Of a stretch of 64,000 nucleotides of DNA, positions 9,027 through 19,100 are shown piece by piece. The notes beneath the pieces were generated by a model. The model did not search any database. It saw only the letters and a list, made by a program, of their open reading frames with translations, and was not told the DNA's origin. Position 1 is the stretch's first letter; each line of letters starts with the position of its first letter. This DNA comes from Mesorhabditis belari (Eukaryota; Nematoda; Chromadorea; Rhabditida; Rhabditidae), in contig CAUEEP010000727.1 of the NCBI GenBank assembly GCA_958450365.1, positions 310,001-374,000 on the forward strand. The letters are read 5' to 3'. Both the position numbers and the translations under genes were made by a program.

Positions 9027-12000
9027 CTAATACTTTTCGGCGATTTTGCTGAGTTTTCGCTCGTCAACTCCGAAATTTGTTCGAACGAGGAGTTTCCGCG
9101 AAAGCACTTGCACGTTTACCTCGTCGAGGTGAAGAACTGAAATTGGTTGTTGTCGAGAATATGTTAGTTGGCATTTAAAAGGCTAAGTGATGAAGTTGAT
9201 CGGATCTACTTAGTCTAACAGTTCTGTTTGAACTTTGCTTACACCCCTCGATCAAATCGCTTTTGGCAATTGTCTCACGTTTTCGACTTACCACTAGGAA
9301 TTGGGATTGGCACTCCACTGTTTAGCATCTCATTTACCATATTCTCAATCAACTGTCCACCAAGGAGGGCAATATCCGCGAGCTCGGCATTCGTTATCTG
9401 AAATTGAGTTGATGAGTGCACTTTTTGATATGTGACATCACTTCTAGCTTTCCGTATCGATTCAGTAGATCGAATCTCGTCAATCGCACCGAGCCGCTGA
9501 CATTGCTTTGCTGACAAATATTCTTTCAATCGATTCTGCATTTAAATTCTCACTTTGACATTTAGTGTCGTGTCGGCGACAACTTCTAAATCGAAAACGG
9601 CCTCCTGATGTCGTTGAATGCCGATTTCGACATAAAGAATGATCACACCGCCGATATTTATTGAGATCACTCCTGGAATGGAAAAGAATCGTTTAGTAGC
9701 TATTAATATGCAAATTTTTATCGAAACCTTGATTTTTCTGACTGAATAGCATGGCGGGCGCTCGAGTGGCCGCGAAAACCAATTCAATGTTGGCTTTTGG
9801 ATACTTATCGGAGAGTTGCGGGATCACGTCGGCAATGCACATTGAATCACTGAATTTTACTTGGTACAATAGATTGAAAGCTCAATTTTCACATGAATCT
9901 TTGACCAGAACTTGGCCGTTTTCGTATGACTTCTGATTGTGCTATGTGTGACAAAAATAACAAATTTATCCTCCAGAATTGCCTTTTTTAATCGATGCAT
10001 AACTATTGATAAAATTTCAATCACCCGCAATTTGTCCGGAGAAACGGTGCCACACCGGGTGTCTCTTTGTTTAAATGCAATTTGATGAGTCGTTGTCTAA
10101 AGCCGTTTCTCTTCGAAGTTCATCGAAATTTATTTTTTACTTATACGCGTGGTAGAGGAGAGAATTCGGCACAAAATCTGACACCATCACAAGCAACATC
10201 GAATCATCGTTTAGTGCTTTCGGCCATGAAAGAGGCGGTGCTGGGAACGGGGTCCCACCACGACCACCCACAGAGATCTGTGAGGGAAATTTTTGGAAAA
10301 AATCAACACAGATTAAACAGCAAAAGGTGAGAAATGAATTCATTGAATTCGCTCCTCAAAAACTATCCACTTTACTCCAACAAACCTCTCCCACCGACGA
10401 CAATTCAACCTCGTTCTCACCGCATACTGGATCCTCGGCAAGGCTAGATTTTTGAATATTTCTTTTACAGTTTTAAGCTGGTTTTAAGCTGATGTTTGAA
10501 CTGAAGCTTTGAAACTGATGTTTTAAACTGAAGTTTTAAACTGAAATCTTTAAATCTAACCTCTAAACACTTGTTTACCATATGTGATTCTCTATAAAAG
10601 GAAAGCCTTTGAAAAAGTTAGGCAAGTTAGGCAAAAAAAAGTTAGTTAATCTCTTTGCCTTACGTATAGTCGATCATAAAATCTTTTGAAAAAGTTGGTC
10701 CGAAGAATTTCTCTAGTGATAAAGCCTCTGGAAGGGATGATGGAGATGTGGAAAGTCCGCGAATCGAATTCGTTGAGATCGCCTCGGATAGAGAGGATTT
10801 CGTTTGCACCTGCAGATCGAGTGAGATAGAGAAATTTGAAATTTGCAACATTGGTCATGATAAAGATTACGACTATTTCTATAAAAGTACGACAAACTAG
10901 AAAAGACAAGATTACATTAGCTAATTCCTTAATGAATTTCCGTGAGGAAAGTCTCTATTCTCTACCCCACCTCAGCCAATTTCCAATTCAAGTCCTCATC
11001 GATGTATTTCCGAATTTTCTTGCAAATGAGTCCCTGCAGAAGAGTGCGCACATTGTCGGAGATTCCTTGCTAAAGGAGAACTTACAGGGATAAAGAGCTT
11101 TTTAGAGACTATTTAGAGACTTTCTAGAGACTTTTTAGAGCTCAAAGCTCAAAATTGGTCTAAGCTTTCTCGCTCGATAGAAAAAAAAAGCCGAGACTAA
11201 CCAGTTGGCTTTAGTGAAAATGCCGAATTTACCTTGAAAACGGTGATCGCTAATCCGAAAAGACCGCCATTATGATTGACGACGTTTACAGAGCGAATCG
11301 TTGTATGACAGGTTAGACTCGTCACTCGAGCACTACCATTGTTTTCCTGGATATGGGAAAATCGTTGAAAGTTGAAAGATCGAGAGATTGAGAGATTGAG
11401 AGATTGAGAGATTGAGAGATTGACAAGCTATGAACCCCTACCCGATGCACGGCACTCTCCAACTCAAACGAAAGCCCCTCAGCCAACACTTCAGCTTCTC
11501 CCGTCAAATCGAATGGCACCAAAATGTTGACATTTCCCGACAGTGAACCGATTAAACTAAAGAAATAAATAGATTGATAAATAAAGAAATCTAAAAATAA
11601 ATAAAGAAATCAATATAAATAAGTTTTCATTCAAAAAGTTCATTTTCAAAAGTTCATTCAAAAGTTCATTCAAAAGTTCATTCAAAAAGTTCATTCAAAA
11701 AGTTCATTCAAAAAGTTCACTTACCCGATATTCATATTTTTGATGAGCCATGTTATTCGATCAGGAGTTGAGGTGGAAATGTCATGGAGTTCGGCTCTCT
11801 GGAATTGTGAAAAGTGAAAGTGAGTGACTTTGATGGACTTTAAAGCGAGATATTCGAATTCTTGATAGTTTGATGATTCCTTGATCGCTGGGAAGATGGT
11901 GTTCAATATTGGGAATGAGCAATCGGGGAAGTTGCTGGGCTAGGAGATTTGAAGCCACCTAGAAGTGAGATTTGAAGTCAGAGCTTCACCTTTGAATTGA

Positions 12001-12462
12001 AACCTGTTTTTTGAGCTTTTAGAGCTTATAAAAGTTGAAACTTCAGCTATTTTTATAGCTGAAGCTTACTAATTGCTTTATACCTTTGATTTTAGACTTT
12101 TTCGATCAAGCACGAGTTTCTTGAGTCAAGAAGCCAAGAATGTAAGCAAGATGAAAACAGATTTCGATTCGCTTGTTCTTTTTCAGCTTTTTAAAGTATT
12201 CTTGAGTCTTTTTTGGATCTTGAATGTTAAAAACAATGAATGTATGTGACAGCTTTGTATTGATGTATCGAAAAAGAAAGTTATAAGTTCAGTTTTGTTT
12301 CTCGAGCCTCTCTTTTTCAAATGTACCCTTCACCTTTCACCTCACTCCTCCTCCTCCTCCCCCCCCCCCTCCTCCTCCTCCTCCTCCTCCTCCTCCTCCT
12401 CCTCCTCCTCCTCCTCCTCTTCATCCTCCTCTTCATCCTCCTCTTCATCCTCCTCCTCTTCC

Positions 12463-12494
<32 letters not shown>

Positions 12495-14669
12495 TTCCTC
12501 TCCCTCCTCTTCCTCTTCCTCCTCTTCCTCTCCCTCCTCTTCCTCTCCCTCCTCTCCATTTCCATTCTTGTTGTTATTCAATACAGTTTTCAGAAAGAGT
12601 TATTACTCTTCAACAGAAAATGCACAAATTGTTTACCAAATTAAGATAATGAATGGCGCGTGGTTGTACACGGACACGCACTGCCGGTTCGACTCGATTC
12701 CCTGAGTTTCGTTCAAGTGGCTGAAAGGGTTTTATTTTAAATGTTAGATGTTATGAAAAACTATCGTAATACTGTTATGAAAAACCTATTACGATAATAC
12801 ATAGAATATCTCATACGATCATATTATATCTCCATAAATTGAAGAACCTAAGTGATTTCAGTCAAAAAGCTGATTTCTCTAGATTTATATTGCTAAATAT
12901 GACTTATTATGCCTTCATTATTTAGTTTTAAATTATTCTTTAAGTTTAGAAAAGAACAAAACTGTTAGTAAAGAATTTTTGAGTTATAACAGAGAATAGT
13001 ACATTCAATCTTTCACTCTAATAAAATAGAAAGCCTTTAGAACTTTTGAACTCTCTTTTTTGCCTAGGGATAGTTTAGAGGGCTTGAAATTTCTTGTAAA
13101 AGTTTTCAGGCAATATAATTGAAAGAGATTTGCATTTAATTACGTTTACGGGACACTACCCTACAAGTAAATTGTGAAATAAGTTAGAAGTTTTAAGTAA
13201 GCTAGTAAGTTATAAGTTTTGTAAAGTAACTTGACTCTTAACTTGACCTCCTCCGACCGACTCTTAACTAAGGAGGAACTATGAAGGAGCTTCAAAGGAA
13301 CTAAATAGGAACTATGAAGGAGCTTTAAAGGAGCTTTAAAGGAACTAAATAGGGACTATGAATGAGCTTTAAAGGAGTTTTGTAAAGTAACTTGACTCTT
13401 AATTTGACCTGCACTAGCTTCAAGAATTACTGGGCAGTAAGAAAACCGCATTTAACCCAAACTAAGATTATTTCTGGATGTGCTTTCAAGCAACTACCAA
13501 CTGCAGGACCAGTTTTGAGATCTTTCTTCATCTTCTTCCTCTTCTTCTTCTTCTCCTCCTCCTTCTTCTTCCTCTTCCTCTTCTTCTTCTTCAAATCGTG
13601 GATCAAAAGAAATGCTTAATGGGGGTCAAAAAGCTTTTTCTTTCATCTGACCGGTCCATTCAAGTGTCTCCTTTTCAAAGTCTGACCCTAGCCACAAAAT
13701 CTAGAGTTGGAATTCAGACAATTCGTGGAAAATCTTAAAATATATTGTTACTATCTCAAGGTTGTCTAAGGAGATTTCTTGTAAAAGAGTTTCCCGCAGT
13801 GGCAACAATGAAGGATTCAATAACTGAGAAAGCAGCCCAGCAGTCGAGAAATTTGACAATTCGACTTTTACATAAACCTCAAACAATTATAGGCTGATTT
13901 TCAGCATTGATTTCGGGGGTTTTCAAATTGATTAGCCTAGTAAGTAACAAAGCTAAATATCACTTTTTCAATTGAAAAATGTAAGATATTCAATTCTAGT
14001 ATTTGAATACTTTGTTTCGGTATAATTTAGTGAAAAAGAATCTTGAAATTGACGGATTTAAAGCCCGTTTAAAGCCCGTTTAAAGCCGGTTTAAAGCCCG
14101 TTTAAAGCCCGTTTAAAGCCCGTTTAAAGCCCATTTAAAAGCCCGTTTAAAAGCCCATTTAAAAGCCGGTTTAAAAGCCCATTTAAAGCCCGTTTAAAGC
14201 CCGTTTAAAGCCGGTTTAAAGCCGGTTTAAAGCCCGTTTAAAGCCCGTTTAGGCGCCCGTTTAGGCGCCCGTTTAGGCGCCCGTTTAGGCGCCCGTTTAA
14301 AAGCCCGTTTAAAAGTTTAAAAGCCGGTTTAAAAGCCCATTTAAAAGCCCGTTTAGGCGCCCGTTTAAAAGCCCGTTTAAAGCCCGTTTAAAAGCATTAA
14401 GAATAAATAGGACTTCTTTCTTTTTCAGTTGAAAATCTATGATGTTTAAGGTGAATATTTTGAATAAAATCTAAGTATTATCTAAATATTAGAGCATTTA
14501 AATATGTTTTTTTTATGTTTTTTCGATATATTGGAATAGAATCATTGGATTAACCGTTCAAAGCGTTCACCTGAGCGCTGAGAATCGGGTGAAAATCATC
14601 TGCAGCGGTGACTAATAGGTTAATGAATATGTGAAAAAAGAAAAGAAGAGAGAATGAGAGGGAGAGCAT
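9027..14669 (-). CDS. BPI/LBP/CETP-superfamily secreted lipid-binding protein
   Basis: Fifteen exons assemble in phase to 568 codons: 14571-14669, 13752-13877, 11725-11939, 11442-11556, 11233-11346, 10971-11069, 10664-10809, 10386-10443, 10141-10277, 10025-10096, 9728-9849, 9554-9672, 9442-9510, 9292-9397, 9027-9136. The first exon encodes a signal peptide (MLSLSFSLLFFFHIFINLL...TAA). The N-terminal barrel shows ITWLIKNMNIG, LSGNVNILVPFDLTGEAEV, SLTCHTTIRSV and LLQGLICKKIRKYIDED. The C-terminal barrel shows GGRGGTPFPAPP, VMVSDFVPNSLLYHAYK, PFLRTNCG, MCIADVIPQLSDKYP, SGSVRLTRFDLL and NEMLNSGVPIPIP, all hallmarks of nematode BPI-fold proteins. Such proteins bind lipids or lipopolysaccharide outside the cell. 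The first two exons are less certain: the 13752-13877 acceptor is TTTGAG. Introns 1 and 2 hold large minisatellites. Confidence 0.9.
11378..11425. repeat. Short tandem repeat GAGAGATTGA
   Basis: About five copies of a 10-base unit lie in the intron between the 11233-11346 and 11442-11556 exons of the - strand BPI gene. A further cluster of AAAAGTTCATTC-like repeats lies at 11625-11720, in the next intron. Confidence 0.8.
12343..12560. repeat. Polypyrimidine (CTC/TTC)n tract
   Basis: About 215 bases of CTC/CTT/TCC triplets lie in an intron of the - strand BPI gene. The tract is open in several frames on both strands (poly-Ser, poly-Leu, poly-Glu) only because it is a triplet repeat. A smaller TTC tract is at 13528-13595. 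On the transcribed strand the tracts are purine-rich. Confidence 0.9.
13255..13385. repeat. Tandem repeat of GGAACTATGAAGGAGCTTTAAA type
   Basis: Irregular copies of a unit of about 22-45 bases lie in the BPI (-) intron. They are flanked by a duplicated TGTAAAGTAACTTGACTCTTAA, seen at 13218-13239 and 13381-13402. Confidence 0.6.
14057..14395. repeat. GCCCGTTTAAA minisatellite
   Basis: Roughly thirty copies of an 11-12 base unit lie in the first intron of the - strand BPI gene. Variants include GCCGGTTTAAA, GCCCATTTAAAA and GCGCCCGTTTAG, and they occur in blocks, which indicates recent local expansion. Confidence 0.95.
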
Positions 14670-16107
14670 TGCATCTCGTCGAGTATGAAGGGGGAAAGGA
14701 GGGGACTGTGGGGGGAAGGGGAGGAGGGAGAAGCTCTTGCAACTGACAGAGGAACACTTCCCTTTCCCCCTTCCTTCCCCCTCTCCTCCCCTCTCCCCCG
14801 ATTGCTCTCTTCTTTGAGTTCTATTCATTTCTTATGCCATTTCTGTGTGTATCGGTGTCACACTTCTTCACTCAATAAACGGTATCATATCTAGTGAGTT
14901 CTTGAGAGAAAATTTGAGTGAACTGGAGAACAAAGCTCACTGCAGATTTGGAAAGATTTTGGGAAATGAAGAAGACAGACAGTTTCAAAAGAATTTAAAC
15001 GTTTGCTGTTAAGCTACCGTGATCGCTGTAATAGAAAAGCTTAGTTATCGTTGGCATGAACGGTAGAACTACAGTTGGACCAGTATGCACAGTCTGAGTT
15101 GACAGGTTGCCTCAAACTTGAACTGTCCTTAAGGATAATTGAAAGACGCTCTTGCGGACTAGAGTAGGACTACAGTAGACTACGGTAGGTCTAGCTAGGA
15201 CTACAGTAGGTCTAGCTAGGACTACAGTAGGTCTAGCTAGGACTACAGTAGGTCTAGCTAGGACTACAGTAGGTCTAGCTAGGACTACAGTAGGTCTAGC
15301 TAGGACTACAGTAGGTCTAGCTAGGACTACAGTAGGTCTAGCTAGGACTACAGTAGGTCTAGTTAGGACTACAGTAGGTCTAGCTAGGACTACAGTAGCT
15401 CTATATACAGGACTACAGTAGCTCTATATACAGGACTACGGTAGGTCTATGTACAGGCTTTTTGAACTGTCTCGAATTCATCAAAAGCTATATTTTCGAA
15501 TTTGCATTTATACGAATTCAAAACGGCACTTGATGAAACTAACTTTGACTTAAGGAATAGATTATCTTATTTAAAAAGTTTAAGCCAAAGTTCATTAGAT
15601 TTCTCTGCATGGCTCAGTCATTCTCTTTCTCTAGAATTTGTCCAATCCAAAACAACAGACAAAAACCCATTCATGCCAAATAAATACTTAAATTGTTTTC
15701 CTTGTCACCGTCACTTTCACTAAATCCATTTACAAGTGATGTCTCGCTCGAGACAAGACATGAACAAGACCTTCGAAAACATTGAGGAGAGCTCTGAGTG
15801 TGTGTGTGTGTGTGAATAATCTGATCGAGAGAGGGGTAAAGGAAAGAGAAACGGACGGGTTGAAGAGGAGGGTGAGCCTTGAGATCGATCTGTTTCCTCT
15901 CTCCTTTCCTTACCGTCCTTTGAAGGGGGGTTATCGACCCGAGGGAGAGCTATCCCCAGTCTCCTTCAGTCTCTCCTTCGCATCTCTTTTGCTTTTCTCA
16001 CTCAGCTGACTCTCCTCCCGTATTTCTTCTTTCACCGACAACATCGATGACCTAGAATTTGTGCTTGATTTCGCGAATTTCTGCTAGTTTTTGTTGAATT
16101 CTGTATT
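14670..16107. promoter_or_regulatory. Bidirectional intergenic region of the two BPI genes
   Basis: The start codons of two divergent BPI-family genes bound this region (14669 on -, 16108 on +). It contains two strong purine-then-pyrimidine blocks (14685-14815 and 15825-15980) close to the two starts. A 20-base minisatellite fills 15160-15440. I see no coding potential in the remainder. Shared regulation is inferred from the layout. Confidence 0.55.
15160..15440. repeat. AGGTCTAGCTAGGACTACAG minisatellite
   Basis: About a dozen near-identical 20-base copies lie midway between the divergent BPI genes. The last two or three copies carry a variant (GCTCTATATACAGGACTACAG). No coding role. Confidence 0.95.
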
Positions 16108-19100
16108 ATGAGTTGGAGAAAGGTGAGTTTTTGTGAAGGATAGAGCTAGAGTAGAGCTAGGATAGAGCTAGACTAGGATAGAGCTAGGCTAGAGCTAGGC
16201 TAGAGCTAGACTAGAGCTAGGCTAGAGCTAGACTAGAGCTAGACTAGAGCTAGGCTAGAGCTAGGCTAGAGCTAGACTAGAGCTAGACTAGAGCTAGGCT
16301 AGAGCTAGGCTAGAGCTAGGCTAGAGCTAGGCTAAAGCTTTAAACAGGTTAACAAGCTAACGATAAGCAGATCAAAGCTTAGCAAGCTTTTTAGTAGTTC
16401 TGGCTATCCTTTTTATTCAATTTCTTACTTATAAGCTGCATTAGATAAACAACTTTCATGTGAATTTGTAAGGAATGTAAAGGATGAAAGTGTAACTTCG
16501 TCGAACACATCAAAAAACAGTCAAATGTTTCATTTAATCAAGTAAAGTTGATGCTTTTAGCCGATAAAACCCATTAAAACAATCTTTTAGATATTCCTCT
16601 GTACATTTCTAATCTCTCTTGTCAACTCCTCGGAGCTGGGCGCTGTTTTGGGTGATGGAGCCGCATCGCAAATGTTACGACACGCCGCTCAGCTGCTGCT
16701 TGCTGAGCCACGGTATATTGAAGTGGGTTTTAAAAGTTCGTCCGTTAATCAGATAAAGTTTAGGCAGTTCTAACAAGTCGTGAGAGTCCAGGGCTGTCTC
16801 CGTTGGCCTCAATCGATATGCATTCAAAGATCGGCTATCAAAATCTCTCGCTTCATTTTAAAGATCGAGCTGTCACCTTTACATTTACAAAGGTTTAAAG
16901 AATCATCTGTAATTATTTCCCTAAAAACTTTCAGTTAAAATTCCGCTCATCAGCCAATGTCACTCATTTGTTGTGGCCTCTAGACATTGGAGAGCACATG
17001 TTGGATATGAATCTTGAAGTAAAATAGGCTATGAATAAGTTTATGAATAAGTCTATGAATAAGTCTATGAATAAATCTATGAATAAATCTATGAATAAAT
17101 CTATGAATAAGTTTATGAATAAATCTATGAATAACTCTATGAATAACTCTATGAATAAATCTATTAAGCTTATAAAATATAGATTATAGAATTTAATGAT
17201 TTAAGTCATTGATCATGATCATTGATCTTTTATGAAATGGTTTAGAAAAGGCTTTCAGATGCCGCACGGGAAAGTGAACATGATCATTGGCGCGGAGACA
17301 ATGAGTCTTCAAGATTGTTATCTCTTGGATCCAAAGGTAATTGTTTAGTAGATTCTAAAATGTGGTTTTAGTTTGAGGGAAGTCTTGGCGGACAATGGTT
17401 TGTCGAAGGCGTTATCTCAAAACTCACGTCAATCTTTTCACCTGGTCTCGATTCGACTTTATGTTATTTCTTTCATCATTACCTCGCCGATATCCCGCAT
17501 AGTAATATTATGTGAGTTTGAAAATATCACATAAAAATATCACAAATTTGGCTGTACTAGGAAAGTCTAATGGTTTGTCGATCCTAAAGAAAATCAAGAA
17601 ACAAGAATTAAGGATTAAGGATTAAGAATTAAGAATTAAGAACTAAGAATTAAGAATTAAGAACTAAGAATTAAGAATTAAGAATTAAGAATTAAGAACT
17701 AAGAATTAAGAACTAAGAATTAAGAACTAAGAATTAAGAACTAAGAATTAAGAACTAAGAACTAAGAATTAAGAATCAACAATCAACAATCAACAATCAA
17801 CAATCAACAATCAACAATCAACAATCAACAATCAAGAATCTAGAATCAAGAATCTAGAATCAAGAATCTAGAATCAAGAACCAAGAAGATCAAGTCAGAT
17901 AATCTGTTCAGAACAGAATGATCTGTTCTTCTCTGTTCATCTACTTTTGGTAGACTTAATCTCGGTTTTCCTAGGATTCGGTGATCCAAAATTCTTTTAT
18001 ATCATTTGAAAGCTTAGAAATCTGATTTGTTGATGTCAATGATATTATAATTTGTCTAGATTTGAATCCCTATCATTCCCCATGATTCCCCCACGATTTC
18101 AGGCGTTTCCCCATTCATTCTCTTCTTCCACCGAAAGCTCGCGAATTTCTTGCTCACAATGAAACAAATCTTTTCTATCGTCTAAACAGTGTCGACATTC
18201 ATGAACATCAAATGACAATCAGGGCAACAATTGAATGGAATAAAGAAGTAAGTGAAGTAGATGAAGTAGATGAAGTAGATGAAGTAGATGAAGTAGATGA
18301 AGTAAAATCGTTTTCAAAAGGTAATCATTTCAAGGAAACAGGCGAGAATCCGTTTAAAGTCTCGAACACAAGTCAATTCGAGATGGAGTTGAAAGGGGAT
18401 GATCGAGTGACATTTTGGATTGAGGATACGGTACTCAATGAATTGATTAATCAGGTGAGAACAAAAAGATTCTTAGAAGTATTCTTAGAATCCTGAGAAG
18501 TTTAGAATTCTTAGAAGTATTCTTAGAATTCTTAGAATTCTTAGAATTCTTAGAAGTATTCTTAGAATTCTTATATCAAAGCTCATGGCTTGAATAGAAG
18601 TCCTTCTTCAATACACTAATGCTATCTGAGCTTCATTTACAAATTAAGTTTAAGCCAAATTGTTTTTCTTTTTAAATCAAAAAAATCGAATATCTCCTTT
18701 ATCTCTATTGAATGATTTCTAGGTGGAATGGGATTTCGAGTGGATGTCGGAAACAGTTCCTGTCACTTCTCCAATCATTCCACCAGATTCAAAGGGTTTC
18801 CTCTCAACTCTTTGCATTGATTGCTATTTCCTCTTGAATGTTTCAGCTAAAGGAAATCCCACCATTCAGGCAACAAATGAGTCACTTGTTTTTGAAAAGT
18901 TTAAAAAGTTAAAGATCTTTAAATTACTTTTTTTAGAACTGATCGTGTAAATCTTCGTGTCGTAAATCCGGATCGAAATGTTACGTCGGTTTTTGCCTCG
19001 TTTGTGCTCACTATTCAAGTTTGTGTTCAAATGGAGAAAGTTTAAAATAAAACTTTAAAAAGATTAGTCTAAAAAGATTAAAAGATTTTTAGGCTCAATT

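Noticed and set aside
9511..9572. In-frame stop suggesting that the - strand BPI gene is a pseudogene
   Set aside because: Two ordinary 43-44 base introns restore a frame that matches the family. An 18-base intron was also considered and dropped as too short.
10618..10640. Telomere-like TTAGGC repeats
   Set aside because: Only two separated TTAGGC words occur. Not an array.
12295..12705. Poly-Ser, poly-Leu and poly-Glu frames
   Set aside because: They come from a CTC/TTC tract that is open in several frames on both strands. It lies in an intron of the - strand BPI gene.
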